A stretch of 64,000 bases of DNA. Origin: Antedon bifida (taxonomy: Eukaryota > Echinodermata > Crinoidea > Comatulida > Antedonidae). Positions 1 through 10,147 of this stretch are shown one piece after another; position 1 is the first letter of the stretch, and every line of letters starts with the position of its first letter. Location of the stretch: NCBI GenBank assembly GCA_963402885.1, contig OY727102.1:14074001-14138000 (forward strand). The letters run 5' to 3'. The notes under the pieces were generated by a model. It saw only the letters and a list, made by a program, of their open reading frames with translations. It was not told the DNA's origin and did no database searches. Both the position numbers and the translations under genes were made by a program.

Positions 1-249
1 TATCCTCTAACGTTTATTTATGATTATTAAACAACAACGTTTAGTTCAACAACGTTTGGTTCAACCTTGAAATAACTCTGAAGAGTTGGTCTATTTGGGC
101 TATGTAAATCAACGAAATTATAAACTTGCTACCAAATAATTAGGCCTATTCTTAAAAAATAAATAAACACTAACAAAAAAATACATTTCTTTTGCATACA
201 ATTTGATTTAAAAGTTAGCGAAACAAATTATTTTTCCTAATAAAACATG

Positions 250-350
250 TAAAAATGAATAGAATATTACGAGCATAATATCCCAAAGACAAAAACACTT
301 GTTGGTTAGTGACATGTGAAAACCGTTTAATGGTGTCCTTGCTGACATCA
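250..350 (-). pseudogene. Partial duplicate of the 3' end of the YWTD exon (left copy)
   Basis: Bases 250-350 repeat the end of the exon at 491-736, with its donor region (gaatagaatattac) and the part encoding the last propeller residues. Substitutions and deletions disrupt the frame. The same partial duplicate stands at 51533-51620 beside the middle copy, so it arose before the large tandem duplication. Confidence 0.6.
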
Positions 351-490
351 GTATTTGGACTACATGATGAAGCTAGTGAAGTTATACACTTGCTACCAAA
401 TAATTATGCATATTCTTAACAAATAAATTAACATAACAAAAATACATTTTGATTAAAAGAAAAAAAATGTAAAAATGAATAGAATATTAC

Positions 491-736
491 TTGATCCTAA
501 AGATACAAACACTTCATGTTGGTTAGTGACAAGTGAAAACCGTTCAATGGTGTTCTTGCTGACATCAGACCAATACAGTGTTAATCTGCTAATGTCATAA
601 TCGATAGCGACAGGTTTAGTTAATACGACATTCTGAAAAACTGATTCTAAAATTAAAGTTGTGTTGTCGCTGGAACTAATGTTTGTCATATAAATTCCAG
701 GAGGATTCGACTTATTGACCACAAACATAACATCAC
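491..736 (-). CDS. YWTD exon of left tandem gene copy
   Basis: This 246-nt exon is the paralogue of 51760-52005, with the same splice sites and phase. The two differ at 8 bases: 6 change the residue (S/L, T/A, T/N, E/A, K/E, Y/F) and 2 are silent, all in the 5' two-thirds of the exon. The reading frame is open. The rest of this gene copy lies to the left of the window. It is the first recognised exon of a copy that is otherwise unseen. Confidence 0.8.
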
Positions 737-2459
737 CTGTATTAAAATATAAAAAAACAAAACGTTTACTTGAATATAACACCTAAATAAACAATGATAA
801 CAACACCCTAATTATTATTCAATTAAACATTAATTTTTGGGAAAATATTCTTTGATGATTTATAGATAAACACATGAACGAATCAAATACAATACCTATG
901 CACAAAAACAAAGCGATTTTTCAAAGCTCCAGAGGATTAAATTAAGTTTATAAAAACATATTCTATCGTAATTGTTTAAATATATTGTATTTTTTATATT
1001 TTATTTAATAGTGTAAAGAGTTTAATTTAGTTAAATATAATATGTTTATCATTTTAAAGAAGGCCTCTGAATATTAGCTGGCCTGATATGCTAGAAGGTT
1101 TACCCTCCTAAATAAAGTGGAAATAAATAAATAAAAAGACAAAATCGAGGTGATCTCTTTATTAAAAGCATTCACTCCACATTTACATTAACATGTTTCT
1201 TACAAGCGTTGTTCAGTTCCACTATCGCGATATTAAAATAACTGTAGTTCCGACTTAAGTGTCTTTCACACCTGAAAATCATCAAGTTTTCGTCTCCACG
1301 ACGCGGCAGCATGGTATCCATTAAATCGCTGCACTGTAGCTACGAGAGCATCATCTTCGACAGGATTGGATTATAAAAATTAATTGATGTCCGCTTAAAA
1401 TGATAAAATCATCGGATTCTGCTACTGTAATGTCTGCTTATATCCATGATATATCCACTCGCACCTCAGAAATAATGTTACTCTGCACACAATTGTTATT
1501 TACCACATAACAAGCAACATTGATTTTGAGTGATTTAATTGGAATCCACTACCTTTGTTAACAATTATTGACTCGATATTGAATATATGATTTATATTTG
1601 CCTGGTAGAAATTAACATTTGTAATCATAATGGTTTGCCCATTTTCGAAAACAATATTTCTGTACTATAGATTTTGTCAAACGTGGCACACATTATCAGT
1701 CAGTTATCTTGATAACATAGCATACTGTAAGTTGTAATACATACAAAATATTTATATATGACACAGTATAAAGTCATTTATCTTGATAACATAATATCAA
1801 TCATCATGCAACTATTTTACATGAAACATTATAATGTTAACGTAATTACTCTATATAAACATCATTGGACTATTACATAAAATAGTTGATTGTATAATGT
1901 AAATAAAATAGATCATTTTATTTACATAATACAATCATTTATTGTGATATAACATGAGATGTACATAATAAAAAAATAATAAGAACAAAAATATACATAA
2001 ATAGATATACAGCAGTGAGTAAAAATACACATGATAAAACAAATGTAGGCCTACTGTATATGACTGTCCAAGACCAAGTGCATAGCCCCTAACATAGACA
2101 TTAAAATGAAAAGACTTATAGTAGTACAGTACTGCATTTTTAGTGGATGTTTAAGAAAGATTAATTAATCTTGTGAACAAATTGTCTCTATAATTAGACT
2201 TTTTCTGTTAGAGCAAATAGGAATGTGTATATTGTGAACTATGGCGGCCATTTTTGACGCCATCTTGGATTTCTCGGAGAGCACAAGGAGGATTTTTCAG
2301 GACTTTTAGTATGATGTAGTCCAATCATAGTTCAGGACCTTTCCTGAAAAAATCATCTTGTTACCAAACATATGCGGGTCAAACTCTAATGCTCATGGAC
2401 TATATCCCAAGTCGGGGACAACTGTCGGCGATACAGTGTAGAGATTTAATGGAAACCAG
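737..2459. other. Non-coding flank, paralogous to 52006-54560
   Basis: No open gene is seen apart from the candidate exon at 1272-1364. The sequence aligns along its length with 52006-54560, the main differences being a left-only stretch at about 1380-1540 and a right-only TIR element at 52947-54035. It probably contains the upstream intron or promoter region of the left gene copy. Confidence 0.6.
1272..1364 (-). other. Candidate short exon conserved between paralogous flanks
   Basis: On the minus strand this is an open 31-codon stretch (PVEDDALVATVQRF...WRRKLDDFQ) followed by GTGTGA. The paralogue at 52516-52611 is open for 32 codons and differs by an in-frame 3-base indel. Frame conservation suggests present or recent coding. 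Its end phase does not fit directly to exon 491-736, no good acceptor is seen, and a TAA lies just upstream. It could be an upstream exon of the lectin gene or a transposon fragment. Confidence 0.25.
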
Positions 2460-3394
2460 TGGTCGTATTCACCAATCATACTTAAGTGAGATATTTCCCT
2501 TAAATCCTATTCATTCATTCATTCATTTATTTAAAAATAATAACTATAAATTTCCATAAATCAGGAAAATATTAAGGGTTTCACTTGGTGTTCACAAAGG
2601 GTTTAAGGTTAAGGGAAACCCTTAACTTGGTCTATTTTCCCCTTAACTTTTAAGGGACCTCAGAGGTCCCTTAAAAGTTCCCTTAACTATTCAGTACCTT
2701 GGTTGTGCTGACGATTCTGTATGTGCGAGTAATAATGCCTACTTTGTAGATAGCCCCAGTCTAGGCTAGGTAGATATGCTAGGTCCCCTGTTGGTCTGCC
2801 TAGTAACCAGCCTAGGATGTTTGGTTTGAGTAGCATCTAGACCGTTTTTGGTGATCCTCACCATACAAATTAGTCTATGCCTAGGCCTATATATTCATTT
2901 ATTTGTTTTTGTTTTGACTGCCATTTTCTTTTTATTGATCATCGATCGTCCACACACTTTTTATCTTCATCCTCCCCGTCCCTCCGTACTCTTTTTTAAA
3001 ATATGCAAATTAGTTTAAGAGAGGAAAGTGATTGTACCATAGGGGAATTAAATCCTCTGTGATTGGACAATGGGACAACTCATAAATGTTTATGATTATT
3101 TTTAGTCGCGTGGACGCGACTCTATAGTTCACTATGTCGGTCGGTCGGTCGGTCGGTCTGTCTGTCGGTTTGTCTGTCGGTCTGTCGGTCTGTCGGTCCG
3201 GTATCACTATGCATAGCACGCGACTTAATGGCTGTTGGCCTTGTTACCCTTAAGTTTTACCCTTAAATTAAGTGTTTTCCTTAGGTAAGTGAATCCCTTA
3301 ACTCATCCTTTAAGTGTTTTCCTTTGTTAAGGGAATTCTCAAATTTTAAGGGGAAGTATTTCCTTAGCCTAAGTGAGATTGGTGAATACGACCA
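2460..3394. mobile_element. TIR element (MITE-like), 935 bp
   Basis: Perfect 18-bp terminal inverted repeats, tggtcgtattcaccaatc (2460-2477) and its complement (3377-3394), extend imperfectly inward. cag flanks both sides as a possible 3-bp target duplication. No transposase is encoded. The interior has aagggaaacccttaa-type palindromes and a nested hairpin element with TCGG repeats (3105-3245). The paralogous flank near 54.56 kb lacks it. Its last 165 bp recur at 16303-16469. Confidence 0.7.
3105..3245. mobile_element. Small hairpin element with (TCGG)n
   Basis: Begins with the perfect hairpin GTCGCGTGGACGCGAC (3105-3120), continues tatagttcactatg and a tcgg/tctg repeat, and ends cacgcgacttaatggctgtt-ggccttgtt. 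A shorter relative lies at 36449-36542. Possibly a Helentron-type non-autonomous element; the class is not settled. Confidence 0.5.
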
Positions 3395-4095
3395 CAGGCT
3401 TCATTGCGTGCCAATACTTTTACTCGATATGCGTACATGTGGTAGATACATTTTGAAAATGTTTAGTAATGTTAAAAAACTTTTCTAATTCAGGAAATTA
3501 TTTTTAAAATAATAACGAAGTAATTCATATTGAATTCGTAAAATACACAGTAGCTTACTTTGAAGAGCATAGGCCTAAACATCCAAGTTTCTTTCTCAAT
3601 GTAGTCATTTACAGCATTGATAAATACTAAAATAATATTAATAACATACCTTTACTTAAATGTAGAAAGGTAGAAAGAAAAAAACAGACGAATTTCCAAC
3701 AGGCCATTTTTAGAAACAATCTAACTTCACAGTCTGTTAATAAACAATGTTCAATTACGTCGTCAAAAACCAATATGCTGTATATCACACGGTCGCAATA
3801 TTATAACTAACGCTATTGTCATGACGTCATTGTTTTTCACTTTGCGCATTGCGCGTACGATGGGCAGGCTGAGCAAAATCTATATTTTTTATACATTTCT
3901 TTCTTTATTTATCCAAATACATAAACATAACATACAATACAAAACATTAAAATAATTGGAGAAAAAGGAAGAAGAGAAAAGGCAACTTCATGCCTATCTA
4001 GCCCTACTCCCTTATAACTAAAAGATTTCAATTTTATTTAAATCAAACAAATCATATTATGATATAATTTAATTACTAATAAATAATAGTATAAT
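3395..4095. repeat. Duplicated non-coding segment (copy at 16470-17175)
   Basis: Nearly identical to 16470-17175, including ttcattgcgtgccaata, the CG-rich stretch gcgcattgcgcgtacgatgg and the taataatagta tail. A diverged copy is at 54590-55035. With 4915-15650 against 27480-30560 it marks an internal tandem duplication of the left intergenic region. No gene seen. Confidence 0.8.
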
Positions 4096-4144
4096 AGTAA
4101 TAATAATAATAGATGTATATATATATATATATACAAATCATACT

Positions 4145-4175
<31 letters not shown>

Positions 4176-4387
4176 TTAGAATTAATGTTCTTTGCCTGAT
4201 TTGTTTATATATATAAAAGTATCTCTTCGGAGATCCCGCCTCGTGAATAAAAATACTGTAAGATGAGGGCGTATCAATTTGATCTCTGGTGCGCGTGTGT
4301 ACAACTGAGGACTAGTGCTGTTCCGCCGTACCACGCCGAGAATGTTAAAGAGTCGCTATCCAATCGAGTTCGAACAATACCATGAAA

Positions 4388-4459
4388 GCCCCAGTGGTCT
4401 AATGGTTAGGACATCTGCATATCAAGCAGGCGGTCCGAGTTCGAGTCTCGGTTGGGGCG
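4388..4459 (+). tRNA. tRNA-Asp-like gene with anticodon AUC (copy 1)
   Basis: The 72-nt sequence folds as a full cloverleaf. The acceptor GCCCCAG pairs with TTGGGGC (one G-U), the D arm is GTC/GAC, the anticodon arm TCTGC/GCAGG has loop ATATCAA, and the T arm CCGAG/CTCGG has loop TTCGAGT. Anticodon AUC would read GAU (Asp). The A box (TGGTCTAATGG) and B box (GTTCGAGTC) are intact and TTTTT follows by 3 nt. Metazoan tRNA-Asp normally has GUC, so this may be a mutated repeat-borne gene. It lies in a 276-bp tandem unit. Confidence 0.75.
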
Positions 4460-4663
4460 ACTTTTTCTCATTCTCACAGATTTCCTCATCTTTATCGTTT
4501 CAAATTAATTAATTAAATTTCAGTATATCACCGGGCGGTTTAGAATTAATGTTCTTTGCCTGATTTGTTTATATATATATATATATATATATACATTCCC
4601 GCCGTACCACGCCGAGAATGTTAAAGAGTCGCTATCCAATCGAGTTCGAACAATACCATGAAA

Positions 4664-4735
4664 GCCCCAGTGGTCTAATGGTTAGGACATCTGCATATCA
4701 AGCAGGCGGTCCGAGTTCGAGTCTCGGTTGGGGCG
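4664..4735 (+). tRNA. tRNA-Asp-like gene with anticodon AUC (copy 2)
   Basis: Identical in sequence to the copy at 4388-4459, 276 bp downstream in the next tandem unit, with the same TTTTT terminator. Upstream is the same gttcgaacaataccatgaaa leader, and a TA repeat separates the units. Confidence 0.75.
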
Positions 4736-4929
4736 ACTTTTTCTCATTCTCACAGATTTCCTCATCTTTATCGTTTCAAATTAATTAATTAAATTTCAGT
4801 ATATCACCGGGCGGTTTAGAATTAATGTTCTTTGCCTACTGTGTTTATATATATATATATATATACATACAAACACGCATACATACATATATCATTCCGT
4901 TTCAATTGTATATACATACACATACACAC

Positions 4930-5292
4930 ATGTATATTAATGCCATACATTTACGAATAAATTTTATGACTCCAACAGGAGTTCTATGACTTTGGTTTTA
5001 AAATGTTTCCTATATTTAATTTCCCGGACTTGTATTGGTATTTCGTTCCATATTTTCGTGCCTATACAGGTAATGGAAAATTGGCCTGATGTACTATTTG
5101 CCTTAGGTTGGTATAGATTTCCCTTACATTTTTGTCTAGTTTCATGTGAATGGGTGATAAGTGTTACATATTCGTTTAGATCATGAGGCAATTTATCGTG
5201 ATACAGATCAAACATGAATAAGGAAATACATAATTTGTGTAACTTAAATACATCTAGCAAATTAAATTGTTTAAATAAAGGTTGAGAATGGG
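4930..5292 (-). pseudogene. LINE reverse transcriptase C-terminal part, downstream piece
   Basis: This continues the same LINE reading frame past the LTR element: SQPLFKQFNLLDVFKLHKL, LFMFDLYHDKLPHDL, HETRQKCKGNLYQPK, GTKIWNEIP and the C-terminal helix, with the stop near 4964. The parallel piece at 27568-27890 shares nearly all bases. It is non-functional because it lacks the catalytic domain. Confidence 0.8.
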
Positions 5293-6609
5293 TGTCACAA
5301 GTGACATAAAGTTGTGTATATATTTTGCAAGTCATTCTTACTTTTCCTTTTGTTTTCACTATTTGAACCTTTCTTTTGTTTTAGGAAGCTATTGTGTGAA
5401 GCCAGTGGAGCAGAGTTGTTGTGTTGCAGAGAAGGATTGTGTGGTGTTTGCTGATTGGAGGAGAGGTATAAGGGTTAAGTTAGTGTGTGAGTTGCTGATT
5501 GGTGGAGAAGGATAAGGTGGTGATATGTGGATAATTGAGGGAATTTTGAGGTAGATGGAAATTGAGAGGAGACAGAGAGGGAGGGCTATGTTATGTTAAG
5601 CCAGAAAGGGATAGGTGAATATTGATATGAGAAACTAAGACGTGCAGGAGAAGAAGTAATTGAATTATGGTGATATAGAGCTGAAGCAGAAAGGAAATAA
5701 AGAGATATACATGAAGTTAATAAATTGTGAGTTGGAGATAATTATGGTGATATAGAGCTGAAGCAGAAAGGAAATAAAGTGATATACATGAAGTTAATAA
5801 ATTGTGAGTTGGAAGTAATACTATAAGGCTGTACTTAAATGTAGAACTGTTAATTGTTGAGATTACTGAGGATTAATTTAAATTGTGAAGGTAAATTGAC
5901 GGAAGAAATAACTGTTGGAAACAGCAGACGTTGTTGCATGTAAAGAATTGTTTGGAAATATTGAAGAGTAACTGGATTGATACTGATATTATTTTACGTG
6001 GAAAGGAGAAAGAAATAATTGGTCGGGGAGCGGATTGCAGGGCAGAACGACATCAAGAAACATTTTAACTTTATATTTGATTTATTTATATGTCAGAAAA
6101 TAGGAAGAATTATAATTGATAATACAAGCAGAACGGGAGCAGAGGCGTGGGAGTTGTTTATTTGCAGAATCGTTTTAACTTTTATCTTTCTAATTTGTTT
6201 TGTGTCAGCGTAGGAGAGAAGGCAAGAAGGAACGATATTGTGGACATTTAGTATTGTTTAATTATTCATCTTGTGATATTATTGTATTTGAAGGGGGGGG
6301 TTTCGGGGATTTATTTAAAAATAAGAAGATTGTTGATATTTGGTTTGGGAGGATTGGGAAATTTGGGGAATTGCATAAAGTTTGTGGGGAATAGGAACAC
6401 GGTATCATTGTTTGAGAATTGGTTGGGTTTTTTTTTGTGGGTTTTTTTTGGGGGGTTTGAATTATAAAAGAAAGAATTGGTTGTCGAAGATTATTATTAA
6501 ATTTTACTTTTTACATTTATATGTGTACAGTTGTGGCTATTTACCGTTGTTCACCGTTGGTTACCAGCAATTACATGTCCGAAAGAGCCGTAATTGCGGC
6601 TGTGTGACA
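5293..6609 (+). repeat. 5' LTR of Gmr1-like element
   Basis: 1317 bp, TG...CA ends with short inverted repeats TGTCAC/GTGACA. It contains a 77-bp tandem duplication (copies from 5664 and 5741, each with gtgatatagagctgaagcag). The 3' LTR matches it base for base apart from one substitution at 6293. This LTR would hold the promoter; no core promoter motif was identified. Confidence 0.95.
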
Positions 6610-6613
6610 TTTA

Positions 6614-6630
6614 TGGGGGCTCGTCCGGGA
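6614..6630 (+). promoter_or_regulatory. Primer binding site (tRNA-Pro type)
   Basis: TGGGGGCTCGTCCGGGA starts 5 bases after the 5' LTR. It equals the first 17 of 18 bases complementary to the 3' end of tRNA-Pro, the same primer site used by murine leukaemia-type retroviruses. The 18th base is g instead of t. Confidence 0.85.
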
Positions 6631-6769
6631 GACTTTGTAACCTAGCGTGAACATTGGTAGATGAAACAATTGTACGGGATTCTTGGATTGTCTATTTGCC
6701 ATATTATTGGCATACTGTATACTTATATTGGATACTTATATATATATATATATTTTTTTTTCTTAAGAA

Positions 6770-9700
6770 ATGGATCTCACTAAAATTGTTGACGCAGGAA
6801 AAGCGTTGGGGTTAGATGGAGTGGAATTAAGAGAGTTTGTGGAAAAGAGAGAGGAAGCTGCCAGAGAGAGAGAAGAGAGAGCACGAGAGAGAGAAGAGAG
6901 AGCACTAGAGAGAGAAGAGAGAAACAGGGAGAGAGAAGAAAAACAGCGAAACAGGGACAGGGAGAGAGAAGAAATGGAGCGAAACAGAGACAGAGAGAGA
7001 GAGGCACTAGAGAAGGAAGAGAGAGAGAGAAGAGAGGCACTAGAGAAGGAAGAGAGAGAGAGAAGAGAGGCAATAGAGAAGGAAGAGAGAGAGAGAAGAG
7101 AGGCACTAGAGAAGGAAGAGAGAGAGAGGAGAGAGTTACTAGAGAGGGACGAAGCAGAGAGAAAAAGAGCGAGTGAAGAAAAAGAGAGAGAAAACGAAAG
7201 GGCGAAAGAAGCTGAGAATCAGGCCTATCTTATAGAAATGCGAAGGTTAGAAATCCAATTAGAACAAGAAAAGAATCGGGCACGGCCGGGTGGTAGAGTA
7301 TTACCCAATCCTGAGTCACGGGTTAAGGCCAGTAAACCTAAATTACCCCCTTTCCATGATCGAACAGATGACCTAGATGCCTATCTGAAAAGGTTTGAAC
7401 GGTATGCGACTAGTCAGGAGTGGAAAGAAATTGAGTGGCCGGTTAACTTAAGTGCCCTACTAACTGGGAAGGCTCTCGAGGTTTATTCCAGGTTGTCGTC
7501 AGCTGAAGCTAACGATTACAAACTGTTGAAATTGGCTCTTCTAAAACGGTTTCAGTTAACCGCCGATGGATTTCGACATAAGTTACGAACAGCTAAGCCC
7601 GAATACGGAGAAAGCGGCCCGCAATTTGCTGCGAGGATAAGCAATTATCTTGATAGGTGGATTGACCTAGCAGAGGGGGAAAAAACCTTTCAGGGGTTAA
7701 AAGATTTATTGCTGCGAGAGCAGTTTACCGATGGGTGTGGGAAGGACCTAGCTCTGTTCCTAAGGGAACGTCAACCGAAAACGATACAAGCGATGGCTGA
7801 AATTGCGGAGCAATATTTGGAAGCTCGTGGGGGATTATTTGGTAAACCAATAGAGTTTAAACAAAAAGAGCCAAATTCTCCTCAACTCTCCTCTAATAAT
7901 GTTCCCAGTACATCCTCATCACAAAGCCCTTCTAGTTTCCGTAGTCCAACTTGTTTTATATGTCATCGTGTAGGTCACCTAGCTAGAAATTGCAGAGCCT
8001 CAACTATGCATAAGCCAAACTCTCCTCCAAAATGTTACCGATGCTTAAAAACAGGACATATTGCCAGAAATTGTAGACAGGACGCCAACAGTTGCGCTGG
8101 GTTGTCTACTTCACCACAAACAGGGTCTGATTGCCAGAAATGTACAAACCAACACGAATGTAATGCCAAAGAAGAAATTCCCGATGTGGGGGCCAGTATG
8201 GTTACGAAAATGTCAGAGTCTTTAAATCAATGTTGTATCAATAATGATGGTGATAAGGTCACTCTTCAATGTGGGCACTGTCTTCCAATTATGACAGCGG
8301 CTCTAAATAATTCAATTAGTAAAATGCCCGTTTATACAGGTTGTGTTGGGTCACGCTGCGTCTCTGTTCTTCGTGACAGTGGCTGTAGTGGGGTGGTTGT
8401 GAAGAAAGATCTTGTATCAGCCGAACAACTTACTGGTAAGGAGAAAACCTGTGTGCTGATTGATGGCACGGTCCGCAACTTACCGGTTGCATTAATACAT
8501 GTTAATACTCCATTTTTTTCAGGAAAGACGTATGCACTATGTATGAATAACCCTATTTATGACTTGATATTAGGTAATATTGCAGGAGTACGAGCACCAG
8601 GAAATCCAGATCCCACATGGACAGAGCGAAATCTTCAAGGATGTTCTGTTGTTACCCGGTCTCAAGCTAACACTATGGATAAACCATTCAGAACACTTAA
8701 AACTACAGAAATACACAAGCAAATCATCACAGCGGGAATTATGAAAACCGCCCAGCAACAAGATATCAGCCTTGCAAAATTCAAGGATCTTGCAGAGAAA
8801 CAAACTACAACTGTGAGTAACAAACAAGCCGAGGCTAGGTTTATTTATCATAAAGACCTATTATATAGGCAATTTTCCTCTCCTAATATTGAACACGGGG
8901 ATAAGTTTACCCAACTAGTAGTGCCAGCTGACTATCGACGCCAGGTAATGCGCCAAGCCCATGAAACCTTATTAGGAGGACACCAAGGGGTAAAAAAGAC
9001 GACAGATAAAGTGTTGACAACATTTTGGTGGCCTGGGGTAACTGCAGATATTACTCGATATTGTCGATCCTGTGACATTTGTCAGAGAACTGTACAAAAA
9101 GGTAGAGTTACGAAAGTGCCTCTAGGAAGCATGCCTTTGATCGAGGTGCCGTTTGAACGGATTGCCGTTGATATAGTTGGTCCCATTTTCCCCATGTCTA
9201 AAGGTCGTAATCGTTATATACTCACAATAATAGATTTTGCTACTCGTTATCCAGAGGCAGTGCCTCTACCAAATATTGAAGCTGAACGGGTTGCTGAGGC
9301 CTTGGTTGGTGTTTTCTCTAGACTTGGTATCCCGAAAGAAATGCTTACCGATAGGGGATCACAATTTACATCTGAAGTCATGAGGCAAGTTAGTAAGTTG
9401 TTGTCTATACGTCAGGTAATGACATCTCCATATCACCCAGCTTGTAATGGTTTGGTCGAACGGTTCAATGGAACACTCAAACAAATGCTGAAACGTATGT
9501 GTGCAGAAAGGCCTACTGATTGGGATCGTTACATTGACCCACTACTTTTTGCGGTTAGGGAATCTTCACAGGAAAGTTTAGGGTTTTCTCCTTTTGAACT
9601 GTTATATGGCCGTACCGTACGAGGACCCATGTCCATCCTAAGGGAATTGTGGACCGAAGAAATCGAAACACCAGAAACAAAAACCACCTACCAGTACGTT

Positions 9701-10147
9701 ATGGATTTACGGGAACGACTACATGAAACCTGTCAGATGGCTCAGAAGAATCTACAAAAATCTAAGGTCAGGTACAAACAATATTATGACAAAAAGAGTA
9801 AGTCCCGGGAATTTGAGGTTGGGGATAAGGTACTACTTTTATTACCCACAGACAAAAACAAACTATTGCTTCAATGGAAAGGTCCTTTTAAGGTTGTAAA
9901 GAAATTTGGGTATCTAGACTACCAAATTGACCTTAACGGGAAATTCAAAATATTTCACGCCAATCTCTTGAAAAAGTATTATGAGCGAACCGCAGACATT
10001 AGTGCTGCCTTAGGGGTATCCGAGCCTTCTGGTATCCTTGAATTAGCTAGCACCGCTGTTATTGAATGCGACCTAATGAAACATTTACAAATGACCAAAA
10101 TTATCATCTATCTAATGAGAATCTTTTACAGCTCCACCCTCTACTAG
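6770..10147 (+). CDS. Gag-protease-integrase polyprotein (Gmr1-like ORF1)
   Basis: 1125 residues. Residues about 25-175 are a highly charged E/R coiled coil built of ERE-type repeats. A retrotransposon Gag domain follows, then two CCHC zinc knuckles (about 395-408 and 422-435). An aspartic protease motif L-R-D-S-G lies at about 534-538. The integrase has an HHCC zinc finger (H731, H738, then Cys 765-771) and a DDE core D801, D861, E897, with exactly 35 residues between the last two. The GPY/F module (WKGPF, GPF at about 1038-1040) follows. The integrase precedes the RT, unlike ordinary gypsy elements. The last 27 codons overlap ORF2 in another frame. The ORF is undisrupted. The start is the first ATG after the leader and the TA-rich stretch. 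Confidence 0.93.
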   Translation: MDLTKIVDAGKALGLDGVELREFVEKREEAAREREERAREREERALEREERNREREEKQRNRDREREEMERNRDREREALEKEERERREALEKEERERREAIEKEERERREALEKEERERRELLERDEAERKRASEEKERENERAKEAENQAYLIEMRRLEIQLEQEKNRARPGGRVLPNPESRVKASKPKLPPFHDRTDDLDAYLKRFERYATSQEWKEIEWPVNLSALLTGKALEVYSRLSSAEANDYKLLKLALLKRFQLTADGFRHKLRTAKPEYGESGPQFAARISNYLDRWIDLAEGEKTFQGLKDLLLREQFTDGCGKDLALFLRERQPKTIQAMAEIAEQYLEARGGLFGKPIEFKQKEPNSPQLSSNNVPSTSSSQSPSSFRSPTCFICHRVGHLARNCRASTMHKPNSPPKCYRCLKTGHIARNCRQDANSCAGLSTSPQTGSDCQKCTNQHECNAKEEIPDVGASMVTKMSESLNQCCINNDGDKVTLQCGHCLPIMTAALNNSISKMPVYTGCVGSRCVSVLRDSGCSGVVVKKDLVSAEQLTGKEKTCVLIDGTVRNLPVALIHVNTPFFSGKTYALCMNNPIYDLILGNIAGVRAPGNPDPTWTERNLQGCSVVTRSQANTMDKPFRTLKTTEIHKQIITAGIMKTAQQQDISLAKFKDLAEKQTTTVSNKQAEARFIYHKDLLYRQFSSPNIEHGDKFTQLVVPADYRRQVMRQAHETLLGGHQGVKKTTDKVLTTFWWPGVTADITRYCRSCDICQRTVQKGRVTKVPLGSMPLIEVPFERIAVDIVGPIFPMSKGRNRYILTIIDFATRYPEAVPLPNIEAERVAEALVGVFSRLGIPKEMLTDRGSQFTSEVMRQVSKLLSIRQVMTSPYHPACNGLVERFNGTLKQMLKRMCAERPTDWDRYIDPLLFAVRESSQESLGFSPFELLYGRTVRGPMSILRELWTEEIETPETKTTYQYVMDLRERLHETCQMAQKNLQKSKVRYKQYYDKKSKSREFEVGDKVLLLLPTDKNKLLLQWKGPFKVVKKFGYLDYQIDLNGKFKIFHANLLKKYYERTADISAALGVSEPSGILELASTAVIECDLMKHLQMTKIIIYLMRIFYSSTLY

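Larger units (their letters stand above)
4096..4915 (+). repeat. Tandem 276-bp repeat with tRNA and (TA)n
   Basis: Two units (gccgtaccacgccgagaatg at 4325 and 4601) each contain a tRNA-Asp-like gene, a T-rich terminator, the segment tcaccgggcggtttagaatt and a (TA)n stretch. TA runs lie at about 4111-4175, 4570-4592 and 4847-4865. An inverted partial unit is at about 27240-27470. Confidence 0.8.

Noticed and set aside
3010-3219. Minus-strand open frame with a PTDRPTD-type repeat
   Set aside because: It is the translation of a TCGG/TCTG simple repeat inside the small hairpin element; no other coding evidence.
5293-6645. Several open frames of 64-93 codons inside the LTRs
   Set aside because: They overlap each other in different frames and occur identically in both LTRs only because the LTRs are identical; no homology is recognisable.
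6780-7106. Minus-strand Ser/Pro/Leu-rich frame opposite Gag
   Set aside because: A shadow of the GA-rich coiled-coil coding repeat on the plus strand.
10100-10147. Possible canonical -1 slippery heptamer
   Set aside because: No X-XXY-YYZ heptamer in the zero frame; C-TTT-TAC fails the first-base rule. Not listed as a feature.
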